This document shows positions 40,819-50,984 of a DNA stretch of 64,000 bases, piece by piece; the first letter of the stretch is position 1, and every line of letters begins with the position of its first letter. The DNA lies in assembly GCA_958295875.1 (NCBI GenBank), contig OY282379.1:372001-436000 (forward strand), read 5' to 3'. The position numbers and the translations under genes were made by a program. Source of the DNA: an uncultured Pseudomonadales bacterium (GTDB lineage: Bacteria > Pseudomonadota > Gammaproteobacteria > Pseudomonadales > Azotimanducaceae). The notes under the pieces were generated by a model. The model was not told the origin of the DNA and did no database searches. It saw only the letters and a program-made list of their open reading frames with translations.

Positions 40819-42189
40819 TCAACCCAGCAGGGCGTATGCGAACACCGCCAGCACGCCGAGTGGCGCCACCACCTTGATGAGCACCGCCCACGCCAACGCC
40901 GGCACCCCCTCGCGCAAGCCGAGCTGCTCGCCAACGATGGTCTTCGGCAACACCCATCCGGCAAACAGGGCGATGAGCAAACCGCCCAAGGGCAGCATGA
41001 CCTTCTGCGTCGCATAGTCCATGAAGTCGAAGAACGTCATCTGCCCCACCAAGTGGATATCCGACCACACGTTGAACGAGAGCACCGTGCCGAGGCCCAG
41101 CACCCAGCAGACGAGGCCCAAGGCGAGCGCCGCGCGCGGCCGCCTAATGCCATGCGTCTCCACGGCATACGCCAAGGCCGGCTCTAGGAGCGATATGGAC
41201 GAAGTGATGGCGGCGATGGTGACGAGCACGAAGAAGACCACGCCAAACAGTGCGCCCAACGGCATTTGGCCAAATGCCAGCGGCACCGTCACGAACATGA
41301 GCCCCGGCCCCTGCCCCGGCTCCAAGCCGTTGGCAAACACGACCGGAAAGATCGCGAGGCCCGCGACCAGCGCCACCAGCGTGTCGAGGGCGGCGATGGT
41401 CAACACCGTGGAGGAGATGGAGGCGCTGCGCGGCACATAGGCGCCATAGGCCATGATCGCCCCCATGCCCACGCTCAACGTGAAGAATGCGTGGCCGAGG
41501 GCCTCCAACACGCCGTCCACAGACAGGGCGCTCCAGTTCATGCCGAACATGAACTCAAGGCCAGCGCCGAAGCCACCGGATGTCATGGCGTAGCCAAGCA
41601 ACACGAAGAGCAACACGAAGAGGCCGGGCATGAACCAGCGCACGGCGCGTTCGATGCCGGCAGTGACGCCGCGCGCCACGATGAAAACGGTTCCCGCCAC
41701 GAACGCTGTGTGAAACGCCGCCAACATCCACGGGTCCGCGAGAAACGCATCAAAGGCGCTGCTCGCCAGCGCCCCGTCGGCGCCCGTGAACATGCCGCTG
41801 CCCATGCGGAAGATGTAGAAGAGCGCCCACCCCGCGATGACCGTGTAGTACGACAGGATGAAAAAGCCCGTCAGCGCGCCAAGCCAACCCACCAGCCCCC
41901 ACGCGCGCGGCGCCCCGCTGCGCTTGGCAAGGGCCCGCATGGTGTTGATCGGGCTCTGCCGCCCTTGGCGGCCAAGCATCACCTCCGCGATCATCACCGG
42001 CGCGCCGATGGCCGCAATGCACAGGAGATACACCACCACGAAGGCGCCGCCGCCGTTCTCGCCAGTGATGTATGGGAACCGCCAGATGTTGCCGAGGCCC
42101 ACCGCCGAGCCGGCCGCGGCCAGCACGAACAGCCAGCGGCTCGACCACATGCCGTGCCGGGAAACGTCGGGTGTGCTCGCCTCGCTCAT
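40819..42189 (-). CDS. Sodium-dependent SNF-family (neurotransmitter:sodium symporter) transporter
   Basis: The inner-membrane protein of 456 aa has about 12 spans and the SNF signature WSSRWLFVLAAAGSAVGLGNIWRFPYITGENGGGAFVVVYL in TM1-TM2, equivalent to the LeuT sodium and substrate site. Bacterial members usually import amino acids with sodium. I start at MSEASTP (42189), which has GGAGAGGG upstream; the ORF opens 11 codons earlier. It diverges from smpB across 46 bases. Confidence 0.93.
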   Translation of the reverse strand: MSEASTPDVSRHGMWSSRWLFVLAAAGSAVGLGNIWRFPYITGENGGGAFVVVYLLCIAAIGAPVMIAEVMLGRQGRQSPINTMRALAKRSGAPRAWGLVGWLGALTGFFILSYYTVIAGWALFYIFRMGSGMFTGADGALASSAFDAFLADPWMLAAFHTAFVAGTVFIVARGVTAGIERAVRWFMPGLFVLLFVLLGYAMTSGGFGAGLEFMFGMNWSALSVDGVLEALGHAFFTLSVGMGAIMAYGAYVPRSASISSTVLTIAALDTLVALVAGLAIFPVVFANGLEPGQGPGLMFVTVPLAFGQMPLGALFGVVFFVLVTIAAITSSISLLEPALAYAVETHGIRRPRAALALGLVCWVLGLGTVLSFNVWSDIHLVGQMTFFDFMDYATQKVMLPLGGLLIALFAGWVLPKTIVGEQLGLREGVPALAWAVLIKVVAPLGVLAVFAYALLG

Positions 42190-42223
42190 CGCCTGCCCTC
42201 TCCGCCAACGGGCCAGTGACAAT

Positions 42224-42229
42224 TATACT
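42224..42229 (+). promoter_or_regulatory. -10 element of smpB
   Basis: TATACT ends six bases before the smpB ATG, placing the likely transcription start at or next to the start codon. No ribosome-binding site is visible. This suggests a leaderless or nearly leaderless smpB mRNA. Confidence 0.5.
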
Positions 42230-42235
42230 TGCGCC

Positions 42236-42712
42236 ATGTCAGCCCCCAGGCAGCCCGCGCACTCTGGCCTCATCGCCCGGAACCGGCGCGCCAAGTTCGA
42301 TTATCAGTTGGAGGAAACCTTCGAGGCCGGCCTTGCGCTCCTAGGCTGGGAAGTGAAGAGCCTCCGCGCCGGCACCGGGCAGCTCAGCGACAGCTATGTC
42401 GTGGTGCGCGGTGGCGAGGCATGGCTGCTCGGCGCCCACATCACGCCGCTCGCCAGCGCATCCACCCATGTGGATCCGGTGCCGGACCGCTCGCGCAAAC
42501 TGCTGCTGCATCAGCGCGAAATCTCCCGCATCGCCACGGCCGTGGAGCGCAAGGGATACACCTGCGTGGCCACCAAACTGTACTGGAAGGGCAATCGGGT
42601 GAAGTGCGAAGTGGCCTTGGGGCGCGGCAAGCAGCGCCACGACAAGCGCGACACCACGAAAGATCGGGACTGGAAGCGCACCCAAGCGCGGCTGCTGAAG
42701 CGCAGTGCCTGA
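42236..42712 (+). CDS. smpB: SsrA-binding protein SmpB
   Basis: SmpB binds tmRNA and rescues stalled ribosomes. The 158-aa protein has NRRAKFDYQLEETFEAGLALLGWEVKSLRAG, the RKLLLHQREI segment and the basic C-terminal tail GKQRHDKRDTTKDRDWKR. The ATG at 42236 fits the family length; upstream in-frame sequence belongs to the divergent promoter region and transporter gene. No ssrA gene is seen next to it. Confidence 0.95.
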   Translation: MSAPRQPAHSGLIARNRRAKFDYQLEETFEAGLALLGWEVKSLRAGTGQLSDSYVVVRGGEAWLLGAHITPLASASTHVDPVPDRSRKLLLHQREISRIATAVERKGYTCVATKLYWKGNRVKCEVALGRGKQRHDKRDTTKDRDWKRTQARLLKRSA

Positions 42713-42772
42713 TCGAAAGCGCTAAGCCGCCGTTCATCCGCGAGCGCGCTGCGTCCGTCCGCGCCGAGCGAG

Positions 42773-42976
42773 TTAGTGGCCGCGCCGCTTGAGTTCCGTC
42801 TTGATGGCGTTGGCCGTGCGGCGCAGTTCCCCGGCAGCGGCGCGTTCCGCCAAGGCCCACACGTCCCCATCGCCGGCGATGCGCGCGGCATTCGCCGTCG
42901 CTACGCCCAACTCGGCGCGCACTGCGTCGAGCTTGCTCACCAGCTCTGCGGTGGGAACGGAGCGCCAAACACTCAT
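42773..42976 (-). CDS. Small helical protein of unknown function
   Basis: The 67-aa product (MSVWRSVPTAELVSKLDAV start) is mostly Ala/Arg/Glu-rich helix. Its ATG overlaps the DUF3604 stop as ATGA, which is good evidence that it is translated as the second gene of that operon. I recognise no family. Confidence 0.6.
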   Translation of the reverse strand: MSVWRSVPTAELVSKLDAVRAELGVATANAARIAGDGDVWALAERAAAGELRRTANAIKTELKRRGH

Positions 42977-44898
42977 GGCGTGTACCAAATCGGCGATGAG
43001 TAGGCGCGTTCCTGGAGGGTCATCGGGATGTGCTCCGGAACGTCCTCAATGCCGTAGCGCTGCGCGTCATAGGCCGTCCAACGCGGCGTCGGCACCTGCA
43101 GCACACGCGCATAGTAGAACGCTGGCTCACGGCACCGAAAGCCCGGGTCGCGCCAAACGGCGGCGAGTTGCGCCGCGCCTGCCGTTTCGCCCGGGGCCGT
43201 GTCGGCAGCAGCGGCCGCGGATGCTTGGGGCGACGCGCCAGTTGCGGCGAGCGGGCGCCCAGCCGGATGTGCCACGTCATGCACTTGCTCATGCAGCGCG
43301 CCATCGCCAGAGCGCCAGCCCTTGATGATCTGGATGCGCTCCAAGTTGGCGTTGTCGGCATCCTTCAGCGCTTGCACGAGGAAGGTGGGCGCGGTGGCGC
43401 CGCAAGCACCCAGCTCCTGCCCCATCGGCACGCCGCCGGCGTAGCCGCGCGCCGCCAAGTTCGGTGCTTCGGCATCGGCCGCGGTGAAGCCCCAGCCGCC
43501 AAAGAAGCGCAGCGTGATGCGCGGCCCGGTGGTCGCGTACACCTCGCGCCGGCGCAGCGCGGCAAAGATGGCCTCGCGGGTGTTCGCGGTGGCCCACACC
43601 GCGGCCAGCCCAGCAGCGGATGCCTGCCAGCCAAGGATGGCGTCATCGTTCAACATGCGCTGCGGGTTTGGCTCGGCCTTGGCGGACTTGCCGAAGAAGT
43701 TGTCCTCCTCCACTGCCGCCAATCCGGTGTGCGCGTCGGAACTGCCGATCATGCCGAACCTGAAGGGGTTGACGCCCAGCGCCGCCTCGCGGTCGAGGCC
43801 GAGCTTCAGGGCCGAGCGCGCATATTCGTGGCGCAGCTGCTGCGCCGGCTTGTCGGGTGACGCCGCGGCGCCGTCCCAGCCATTCCACGTCTCAAAGTCC
43901 GCAAAGGCATCGTCCGGCGAGAGAAATGGATGGGTTTCGCTGTCGCCCTTGATCTGCGTCACTTCCACCACCGGCTCCCACTTCGCCCGGGTTGCGGCAT
44001 AGGCCAGGTCATGCGGACGGCCGTAGGAGTCCGTGAGCGCGAACATCTGCCCGAACGAGAGGTTGCTGTTGTGCGGAATGGCCAGCACAGCGCCGCCGAC
44101 GCGCTTTTCGTAGCGGTCCAGGAAATCCCAAAAGTAATCTGTGTGCGTGCTGTCCCAAGACGTGAACGGCACGATCTGATCGGCCTTGTCCGCGCCATCC
44201 CGGAACACCACCACCCGATGCGTGGCGCCGAGCTTCGGCGTCCACTCATAGCCGATGAAGGCGGTGAAGCGGCCGGGATCATTGTGGCGGTCGGCGGCGG
44301 CGGTGGTCATCTGCCAGACGGATTGGCGAAAGCCGGCGTGCCGCACGGCGACTTGGTTGAGCCGATGCGTGGGCAGCAGCGGGTCGTCGCGCAGCGCGTC
44401 TTGATCCACATCCTCAGACTGCGCCAGTTCCGCGAACGCTTGCTGCCATAGCCGGCCAAGCAGGGTATCCCGGAAACCAGCATCCTCCGCGTAAGCGTGG
44501 CGGGCATAGGCCGCCCCCATGTTGTTGCCGTGGTCTGCCACGACCATGAAGTCCAGCGCCCGGCTGAGCTGCGCGCGCTGCCCAGTGTTGCTGATGACGG
44601 CCTCGCCGCGAGCGAACCGGTAGGCGGCGTCGAGGCCCAAGCGCGTGCCGCCGGCGAAGCCGTCACCGGAGAGGGCGGTGTGGACGTGGGTGTCGCCCCA
44701 GTACACGGTGCTCGGATGCGCTGGGGCGTCGGCGGCGGATGCACGCGGCGCTGCGCCGGCGGCGAGGCCAAAGCAGCAAACGGCGGCCAGCCGTCGCCAT
44801 GCGCCAGCCCTCCCGACGCGCCGCGAGCGGGCGGGCCGTCCACGATTCGCCAAACTGATGCCAACACCCCGCCAGCGTCGATGTTCGCCACATCCCAT
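42973..44898 (-). CDS. DUF3604 protein, putative secreted PHP-like metal-dependent hydrolase
   Basis: The 641-aa protein begins with a long Arg-rich n-region and hydrophobic signal (LAAVCCFGLAAGAAPRASA), so it is exported. The mature part opens YWGDTHVHTALSGDGF, a PHP-type metal-binding motif, and continues with DFMVVADHGNN, FIGYEWT, IPHNSNLS and GSSDAHTG, other metal-site segments of DUF3604. The substrate is unknown. I place the start at the ATG at 44898; the open frame extends to 45768 but only through a divergently transcribed gene. A small gene follows with an ATGA overlap. Confidence 0.88.
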   Translation of the reverse strand: MGCGEHRRWRGVGISLANRGRPARSRRVGRAGAWRRLAAVCCFGLAAGAAPRASAADAPAHPSTVYWGDTHVHTALSGDGFAGGTRLGLDAAYRFARGEAVISNTGQRAQLSRALDFMVVADHGNNMGAAYARHAYAEDAGFRDTLLGRLWQQAFAELAQSEDVDQDALRDDPLLPTHRLNQVAVRHAGFRQSVWQMTTAAADRHNDPGRFTAFIGYEWTPKLGATHRVVVFRDGADKADQIVPFTSWDSTHTDYFWDFLDRYEKRVGGAVLAIPHNSNLSFGQMFALTDSYGRPHDLAYAATRAKWEPVVEVTQIKGDSETHPFLSPDDAFADFETWNGWDGAAASPDKPAQQLRHEYARSALKLGLDREAALGVNPFRFGMIGSSDAHTGLAAVEEDNFFGKSAKAEPNPQRMLNDDAILGWQASAAGLAAVWATANTREAIFAALRRREVYATTGPRITLRFFGGWGFTAADAEAPNLAARGYAGGVPMGQELGACGATAPTFLVQALKDADNANLERIQIIKGWRSGDGALHEQVHDVAHPAGRPLAATGASPQASAAAAADTAPGETAGAAQLAAVWRDPGFRCREPAFYYARVLQVPTPRWTAYDAQRYGIEDVPEHIPMTLQERAYSSPIWYTP

Positions 44899-44976
44899 CG
44901 GGGCTGCGCCAACGGCGCTATGATGCGCTAGGGTTGTGGCGATCAACTGGGCAGCGCCAGCGGCGGGGAGGCAGCG

Positions 44977-45450
44977 ATGAGGATTCTGAAGTGGATTGGC
45001 GGAGCGCTCGGCGCGTTGGTCATCGTGCTCGGCCTCCTCTACATGTTCCGCACCGACCCGGTGCAGATGCTCGCCGGCAAGCGCTTGAGCGGCGCCGAGC
45101 AACCCTATCCGGCGAACTGGGCGAGTTGCGATCAACATCCCACCATCGCCGTCGAGACGCAGCCCGACGCTCCCCACTCCGTCACCACCATTTGCGTGGT
45201 GCTGAACGGCGACCTCATCATTCCGGCCCGCGACGGCAGCACCAAGCAATGGACGGCCAATGTCCTCGCCGACCCGCGCATCCGCGTGAAGATCGGCGAC
45301 GCAGTGTATCCCGCGCTCGCGCAGCGCGCCGAGGACATCGACATGGAGAGTTTCGTGGCCGCGGCGCAGGCCAAGTATCCGCAAATGGGCGGCAACCAAG
45401 GAGAGAGCGGCCCGCAGGACGTGTGGCTGTTCCGCGTCGCGCCGCGCTGA
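44977..45450 (+). CDS. Membrane-anchored protein resembling F420/FMN split-barrel proteins
   Basis: The 157-aa protein has one N-terminal membrane span (IGGALGALVIVLGLLYMF), then a globular part with TTICVVLNGDLIIPARDGSTKQWTANVLADPRIRVKIGD. The GD-x-IPA, K-x-W and DPRIRVKI pattern recalls deazaflavin/nitroreductase-like split-barrel proteins, but I cannot confirm cofactor binding. GGGAGG lies eight to thirteen bases upstream. It diverges from the DUF3604 gene. Confidence 0.65.
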   Translation: MRILKWIGGALGALVIVLGLLYMFRTDPVQMLAGKRLSGAEQPYPANWASCDQHPTIAVETQPDAPHSVTTICVVLNGDLIIPARDGSTKQWTANVLADPRIRVKIGDAVYPALAQRAEDIDMESFVAAAQAKYPQMGGNQGESGPQDVWLFRVAPR

Positions 45451-45529
45451 GTCGAAATGTTGGGGACCGGACCTGCCGGCGCCCCACTGCACGGCGCGTA
45501 GCCGCCACAACCGAGGGAGCGCGGCGCGG

Positions 45530-46924
45530 TCAGGGGCCGTCATCCGCGATGCGCCGCCGCGCCTGCGCCACCGCCTCGCGCACACGGGCCGGGGCCGTGG
45601 CGCCCAAATGGTCGCGCGCGGCGAGGGAGCCGGCCAACGATAGCGTGGCGTAAACGTCTTCTGCAATGGCCGGGTCGAAGCGCCTGAGCGCGTCGAGCGG
45701 CACGTCGGCAAGGGCAATGCCGCCCGCTTGCGCGTGGCGCACCACCTCTCCCACCACCCGATGGGCATCCCGGAACGGGCGCCCCTTGCGCACCAGATAG
45801 TCCGCTAGGTCCGTAGCCGTGGCGAACCCCGCTTCGGCGGCGGCGCCCATGGCGGCGACGTTGGGCCGCATCGCGCCGATGATGTCGCGCATGGCGCGCA
45901 GGCAGCCGCGCAGCGTGTCCGCGGTGTCGAAGACCGGCTCCTTGTCTTCCTGATTGTCCTTGTTGTAGGCGAGCGGCTGGCCCTTCATCAGCGTCAGCAA
46001 CGCAAGCAGGTGGCCGAACACGCGGCCGGCCTTGCCCCGCACCAGTTCCGGCACGTCTGGGTTTTTCTTCTGCGGCATGATGCTGGAGCCGGTGCAGAAG
46101 GCGTCCGGCAAGTCGATGAAGCGGAACCGTTCCGAAGCCCACAGCACCAGTTCCTCGCACCAGCGCGACAGGTGCATGGCCGTGGTGGCTGCGCTCGCGC
46201 AGAACTCGATGGCGAAATCCCGGTCGCTCACGGCATCCAGCGAATTCGCCGCCACGCCAACGAAGCCGAGCGCCGCCGCGGTGGCTTCGCGGTCAATCGG
46301 AAAAGTCGTGCCGGCAAGGGCCGCGGCGCCGAGCGGCGACACGTTCACCCGCTTGCGGCAATCCCGAAACCGCGCCCGGTCGCGGTGCGCCATCTCGAAC
46401 CACGCCAACAGGTGGTGCCCGAACGTGACCGGCTGCGCGGTCTGCAAGTGGGTGAACCCCGGCATCGGGTCCGCCGCATGGCGCTCGGCGAGGTCCACTA
46501 GCTGCGCCATCACTTCGTCGAGCAAGGCGATGACGGCGTCGATCTCGTCGCGCAGATAGAGGCGCAAATCCGTCGCCACCTGATCGTTGCGGGAGCGGCC
46601 CGTGTGCAGCTTCTTGCCAGTGTCGCCGACGAGTTCCGTCAACCGCGCCTCAACGTTCATGTGGACGTCTTCCAAGGCGACGGACCACGCAAAGCGGCCG
46701 CTCTCGATCTCTGCGCGCACCGTCTCCAAGCCGCCGATGATGGCGTCGCGCTCATCTGCGGTGATCGCCCGGGCCTCGGCGAGCGCCCGCGCATGGGCGA
46801 TGGAGCCGGCGATGTCGTGGCGATAGAGCCGCTGGTCGAAGCCCACCGACGCCGTGAATCGTTCCACGAACGCATCCGTCGGCGCTTCGAAGCGGCCACG
46901 CAACAGGTCGTTCGGCTCGGTCAT
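45530..46924 (-). CDS. argH: Argininosuccinate lyase
   Basis: ArgH splits argininosuccinate to arginine and fumarate, the last step of arginine synthesis. The 464-aa protein ([27 protein letters not shown] start) has the HTGRSRNDQ motif, [20 protein letters not shown], and the fumarase-superfamily signature [12 protein letters not shown] with catalytic Ser. The open frame continues far upstream over hemC and hemD on the other strand, which is shadow. It diverges from hemC, as in Pseudomonas. Confidence 0.96.
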   Translation of the reverse strand: MTEPNDLLRGRFEAPTDAFVERFTASVGFDQRLYRHDIAGSIAHARALAEARAITADERDAIIGGLETVRAEIESGRFAWSVALEDVHMNVEARLTELVGDTGKKLHTGRSRNDQVATDLRLYLRDEIDAVIALLDEVMAQLVDLAERHAADPMPGFTHLQTAQPVTFGHHLLAWFEMAHRDRARFRDCRKRVNVSPLGAAALAGTTFPIDREATAAALGFVGVAANSLDAVSDRDFAIEFCASAATTAMHLSRWCEELVLWASERFRFIDLPDAFCTGSSIMPQKKNPDVPELVRGKAGRVFGHLLALLTLMKGQPLAYNKDNQEDKEPVFDTADTLRGCLRAMRDIIGAMRPNVAAMGAAAEAGFATATDLADYLVRKGRPFRDAHRVVGEVVRHAQAGGIALADVPLDALRRFDPAIAEDVYATLSLAGSLAARDHLGATAPARVREAVAQARRRIADDGP

Positions 46925-46958
46925 CGGGAACGGTCGGGAAGGTCGGGAAGCACCCGCA

Positions 46959-46964
46959 TATACT
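46959..46964 (+). promoter_or_regulatory. -10 element of hemC
   Basis: TATACT lies 23 bases upstream of the hemC ATG in the 63-base gap to argH. Just upstream GGTCGGGAA is directly repeated. No good -35 is visible. Confidence 0.4.
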
Positions 46965-46987
46965 GGCACTTTCCGCGCCGATGCTCT

Positions 46988-47893
46988 ATGCCGAACCTCG
47001 TCATCGCAACTCGCGAGAGCCCCTTGGCGCTGGCGCAAGCCGAGCGCGTCCGCGCCATGTTGGCAGATCGGGGCACGCGCACGACCCTGCTGCGCCTCTC
47101 CACCGAGGGCGACGAGCGGCTCGACGCGCCGCTGCCGGCAATCGGCGGCAAGGGGCTGTTCGTGAAAGCGCTGGAAGCGGCGCTCCTGGATGGCCGGGCG
47201 CAGTTGGCTGCGCACAGCATGAAGGACATGCCGGCGGAACAGCCGGACGGCTTGGTGGCGACCACCGCAGGGCCCCGGGCGGATGCCCGCGACGCCTTGG
47301 TGGCGCCGGGCGGCGCCACGTTCGACGCACTGCCCGGCGGCGCCTGCATCGGCACATCGAGCCTGCGCCGCACGGCGTTCCTGCGTCTCGCCCGGCCTGA
47401 CCTCAAGTTCGCCCCGGCGCGCGGCAACGTCGGCACCCGCTTGCGGAAACTCGACGCCGGCCAGTTCGATGCCTTGGTGCTCGCCTGCGCTGGGCTGGAT
47501 CGGCTGCACTTGGCGCGCCGCGTGGCGGAGCGGTTGAGCCCGACGCTGAGCCTGCCGGCCGCAGGGCAAGGGGCATTGGCGGTGGAATACCCCGCCGAGC
47601 GCACCGACCTCAAGGCGCTCGTGGCCGACATCACCCATCCCGCCACCGAGCGCGCCGTGGCCGCGGAACGCGCCTTGACCCGCGCCTTGGGCGGCGACTG
47701 CACAACGCCCTTGGGCGCCTACGCCACGGTTTCGGGGCAGTCCATCACGCTGGCCGCGACGCTCGCGGCGCCGGACGCCGAACGCGCCTTGCATGTGACG
47801 TTGACCGGCGCGGACCCCGAGGCCCTCGGCGAGCGCGCCGCAATGGCCCTGTTTGCGCTGGGCGCTGCGGACTTGTTGGCCCAGGAGGGCTGA
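46988..47893 (+). CDS. hemC: Hydroxymethylbilane synthase (porphobilinogen deaminase)
   Basis: HemC joins four porphobilinogens into hydroxymethylbilane. The 301-aa protein starts [21 protein letters not shown] and has [29 protein letters not shown] with the catalytic Asp region, [11 protein letters not shown], and the dipyrromethane-cofactor Cys in [12 protein letters not shown]. The open frame extends upstream to 46604 over argH, which is a shadow. It heads a four-gene hem operon. Confidence 0.96.
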   Translation: MPNLVIATRESPLALAQAERVRAMLADRGTRTTLLRLSTEGDERLDAPLPAIGGKGLFVKALEAALLDGRAQLAAHSMKDMPAEQPDGLVATTAGPRADARDALVAPGGATFDALPGGACIGTSSLRRTAFLRLARPDLKFAPARGNVGTRLRKLDAGQFDALVLACAGLDRLHLARRVAERLSPTLSLPAAGQGALAVEYPAERTDLKALVADITHPATERAVAAERALTRALGGDCTTPLGAYATVSGQSITLAATLAAPDAERALHVTLTGADPEALGERAAMALFALGAADLLAQEG

Positions 47894-47896
47894 ACC

Positions 47897-48625
47897 GTGC
47901 GGATTTGGGTGACGCGCACCGAGCCAGGCGCCAGCCGGCTGGCGGCGGCGTTGCGGGCGGCCGGGCACATCGTGTGGGTGCGCCCAACGCTGGACATCGA
48001 GTGTCTGGCCGCGCCACCCCCGCCGGGTAAGTTCGCGCTCACGGTTTTCCTCTCCGAGCACGCCGTCGCCGGCGCGTTCGCGAACGGCTGGGCGCCCGGC
48101 CCCGCAATGGCCATCGGCACGGCCACCGCCGCCGCATTGCGTACGCACGGCGTCTGCCCGCTGCTCCCCGCCGCGGCGACTTCCGAAGGCGTCATCGCGC
48201 GGCTGGCGGAGATGGCTCAGGGCAACGAGGACAGCGCGACCCCGGCGCCGCTGCAGCGCCTGCCGGCGAGCGTGCTCATCGCCGCCGGCGAGGGCGGGCG
48301 CGATGTGCTCTTGGCGTGGCTTACCGAACGCGGCACACGCGCGGTGAAGTGGCCGTTGTATCGCCGCGTGGCGCGCCTAGGCACGGTGCCCGCCGACGCT
48401 GCCGTCGATGCCATCATTGTGGGCAGCGTGGCCGGATTGCAGGCTGCGGCGAACCTGTGGTTTGCTTCTCGGCGCAGCCCCGCGACGGCGGTTGTGACAC
48501 CATCGCAGCGTGTGGCTGACGCGGCGCGGCAACTCGGCTTCAGCCGCGTCCTCACCGCCGCGGGAGCGGATGCCGCGGCAACGCTCGCAGCCCTCTGCCA
48601 AACGCCGAGCGAGGAACGAATTTGA
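47897..48625 (+). CDS. hemD: Uroporphyrinogen-III synthase
   Basis: HemD closes hydroxymethylbilane to uroporphyrinogen III. The 242-aa protein opens [23 protein letters not shown], has the two-lobed family pattern with [11 protein letters not shown] in the first half and [25 protein letters not shown] in the second. Conservation is low, as usual in this family, so the assignment rests partly on position after hemC. The start is GTG, three bases after the hemC stop. Confidence 0.88.
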   Translation: MRIWVTRTEPGASRLAAALRAAGHIVWVRPTLDIECLAAPPPPGKFALTVFLSEHAVAGAFANGWAPGPAMAIGTATAAALRTHGVCPLLPAAATSEGVIARLAEMAQGNEDSATPAPLQRLPASVLIAAGEGGRDVLLAWLTERGTRAVKWPLYRRVARLGTVPADAAVDAIIVGSVAGLQAAANLWFASRRSPATAVVTPSQRVADAARQLGFSRVLTAAGADAAATLAALCQTPSEERI

Positions 48626-49755
48626 CGGACGCCGAAGCGACTCCCACTCCCGCGGCAGAAATCCCAACGCCGCCGCCACCGCGGCGGCCCGGACGCGGCC
48701 TTGCGGCGTTGGCCTTGTTGCTCGCGCTGGCCGCGGCCGTCGCGGCCGGCTACAGCGTGTGGCGCATCGAGTTCGCCAACCCAAGCGAGGCGCGACTGAC
48801 GCGCGAAGCCACGCGCCTGCAACGCGCCATCGACGCCGCCCGGTCCGCCGCCAGCGACGCGCTGTCCGAGCACGACGCCGCGCTCTCCGAACGCTTGGCT
48901 TCGCAGCAGCGTGCCCTCGACGAAGTTCGCGCCGAAGTGGCGGACGCGCTGGCGGCGCGACGCCATGACGAGCCGCCGGACGCGCGGGATTGGAAGCTCG
49001 CGGAAGCGGAGTATCTGCTGCGCATCGCCAACGGGCGCCTGTTGATGGAGCGAGACGTGGCCGCGGCGCGGCAATTGCTCGCCGCCGCGGACGCGCTGCT
49101 TGCAGAGTTGGATGATTTTGCCCTGCATGAGGTGCGCGCGGCCCTGGCCGCGGAGTTGCTGGCCTTGGCGCAAACGCCGGCTGCCAACGCCCAAACACTG
49201 TTCCTGCGGCTTGAGGCGGTGAAGGATGGGCTTGGCGGCCTGCCCACCGCCACCCCAGCGAGCTACAGCGCCAGCGCGCCCGCCACGGCAGCAAACCCAC
49301 CGGCCCCTGAAGATGGCGACGTGGCACCGCCACCGACGGCTTGGGCCATGTTGCGAAACCGCTTTGCCGGGCTCTTTGAGTATCGAACGCGGGAGCGCAT
49401 GGCGCCGCGGCCGCTGCTGCGTCCAGACGAAGCCCTCTACTTGGAATTGAACCTGCGGCTCGCGCTGGAACGTGCCCAGCTCGGCGCGCTGCGCAGCGAC
49501 GCGACGCTCTACGCGAAGAGCTTGGATTCTGCGCTGGGTTGGCTCACCGAATACGTCGACATAGAAGACCCGCGCAGCCAAGGCATCGCCGCGGCGCTCA
49601 AGGACGCAGCGCGCATCAACGTGGATGCGGCGTTGCCGGACATCTCCGGCTCGCTGGCGCTGTTGCGCAAGATCACCCGCGCGCCGACGCCCCAAGCCGC
49701 CGCCACCGAGGCGCCGGCCGCGCCGCAGCCGACCGACGCCCGGCCAAGTCAATGA
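48622..49755 (+). CDS. hemX: HemX protein, membrane-anchored (formerly annotated uroporphyrinogen-III methyltransferase)
   Basis: The 377-aa protein has a Pro-rich cytoplasmic start, one membrane span (GLAALALLLALAAAVAAGYSVW), a coiled coil (ALSEHDAALSERLASQQRALDEVRAEV) and the HemX core DWKLAEAEYLLRIANGRLLMERDVAAARQLLAAADALL. It lacks SAM-methyltransferase motifs, so the old enzyme name should not be used. The start is a TTG overlapping the hemD stop as TTGA. Confidence 0.88.
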   Translation: MTDAEATPTPAAEIPTPPPPRRPGRGLAALALLLALAAAVAAGYSVWRIEFANPSEARLTREATRLQRAIDAARSAASDALSEHDAALSERLASQQRALDEVRAEVADALAARRHDEPPDARDWKLAEAEYLLRIANGRLLMERDVAAARQLLAAADALLAELDDFALHEVRAALAAELLALAQTPAANAQTLFLRLEAVKDGLGGLPTATPASYSASAPATAANPPAPEDGDVAPPPTAWAMLRNRFAGLFEYRTRERMAPRPLLRPDEALYLELNLRLALERAQLGALRSDATLYAKSLDSALGWLTEYVDIEDPRSQGIAAALKDAARINVDAALPDISGSLALLRKITRAPTPQAAATEAPAAPQPTDARPSQ

Positions 49756-50984
49756 AACTGCGCCTCGTCGCATTCACGCTGACGGCGCTGGCTGCCGGCG
49801 CCCTGCTCGGCTGGCTGATGCAGCAAGACCCGGGCTATGTGTTCATCTCCTTGGCCAACCGCACATTGGAGACCAGCGTATGGTTCGGGCTCTTCAGCCT
49901 GCTCGCGCTGTGGGCGGCGGCAGCATTGCTGGTGGCCGGCGCGCGCTGGGCACTCACGAGCCGCTCGCGCATCGCCACATGGCGCCGCGGGCGCCGAGCG
50001 CTCCATGCCGAGCGGGCGACGGCCGCGGGCTTCATCGAGTTGCTGGAGGGCCGTTGGCAGAACGCGCGGCAGGCCTTGGAGGGCGCGGCAGCGTCCGCCG
50101 GGCTGCCGCTGCTGAACTACTTGGCGGCGGCGCGGGCAGCCCATGAATTGGGTGACGCAGCGGGCCGCGACGCGCTGTGCGAGCAAGCGCTCTCGAACGA
50201 CCCGAAGGCTGGCGCGGCGGTGGCCCTTGCCCGCGCGGGGATGCTCCGCGACACGGGCCAGTGGCAGGAGTGCCGAGCGGCGCTAGACGCTTTGCTCGCG
50301 GATGCGCCGCGCCACCCCAGCGCACTGATGCTCAAGCTCGAGTGCAGCCAGCGCTTGGGCGATTGGCAAGGTGCGCTGGACGCCGCGACGCAGTTGGGGA
50401 AGCTCAAATCTGCGGACGCAGCGGCGGTGGATACCGCCATCGTCGAGGCTTGGCGCCAGCGCTTTGCCGCGGCGCACCACGACGCGGCAGCGGCTCGCGC
50501 GGCGTGGAACGCCATGCCGAGGAAGCTGCGCCGACTGCCGGCGCTCACCCTCGGCTACGCCGAGGCGTTGAACGCGGCGGGGGACGGCGACGGCGCGGAG
50601 GCGACGCTGAAGGCAGCGCTCAAGTCACGCTACGACGCAAACCTTGTGGAGTGTTATGGGCGCGTGCGCGGCACCCAACCCGCCGAGCAGTTGGCCACCG
50701 CCGAACGCTGGCTGGCAGAGCATCGAAACGACCCTGTGCTCACGCTCGCCCTGGGGCGCTTGAGCCTCGCAGCCGGTGAGCGGGACAAGGCGTTTGCGCA
50801 CCTTGAGGCGAGCTTCGACGCGGCGCCGACGCCGGACTGTTGCGCCGAGCTCGGCCGGCTGCACCTCTCGGCGGGTCAATTGGAGCGTGGCCGGGCGTTG
50901 CTGGAGCAAGCCTTGGCAGGGTTCGCCACGGCCCAAGATGGCGCGGCATATCCCGCGCACCGCATTGGAGGCGCTTCGGCCTAG
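49752..50984 (+). CDS. hemY: HemY protein, TPR-containing inner-membrane protein
   Basis: The 410-aa protein has two N-terminal membrane spans ([19 protein letters not shown] and [23 protein letters not shown]) and then TPR-like helical repeats ([49 protein letters not shown]). This is the proteobacterial HemY that follows hemX, unrelated to the Bacillus protoporphyrinogen oxidase of the same name. Its ATG overlaps the hemX stop, and its stop overlaps the rho stop on the other strand. Confidence 0.9.
   Translation: MKLRLVAFTLTALAAGALLGWLMQQDPGYVFISLANRTLETSVWFGLFSLLALWAAAALLVAGARWALTSRSRIATWRRGRRALHAERATAAGFIELLEGRWQNARQALEGAAASAGLPLLNYLAAARAAHELGDAAGRDALCEQALSNDPKAGAAVALARAGMLRDTGQWQECRAALDALLADAPRHPSALMLKLECSQRLGDWQGALDAATQLGKLKSADAAAVDTAIVEAWRQRFAAAHHDAAAARAAWNAMPRKLRRLPALTLGYAEALNAAGDGDGAEATLKAALKSRYDANLVECYGRVRGTQPAEQLATAERWLAEHRNDPVLTLALGRLSLAAGERDKAFAHLEASFDAAPTPDCCAELGRLHLSAGQLERGRALLEQALAGFATAQDGAAYPAHRIGGASA

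Noticed and set aside
42713..42772. tmRNA (ssrA) downstream of smpB
   Set aside because: The gap is only 60 bases and lacks any tRNA-like 3' end or tag-peptide frame.
44899..45768. Upstream extension of the DUF3604 gene to 931 aa
   Set aside because: It would run antisense through the 157-aa plus-strand gene with its own good ribosome site, and would place the signal peptide in the middle of the protein.
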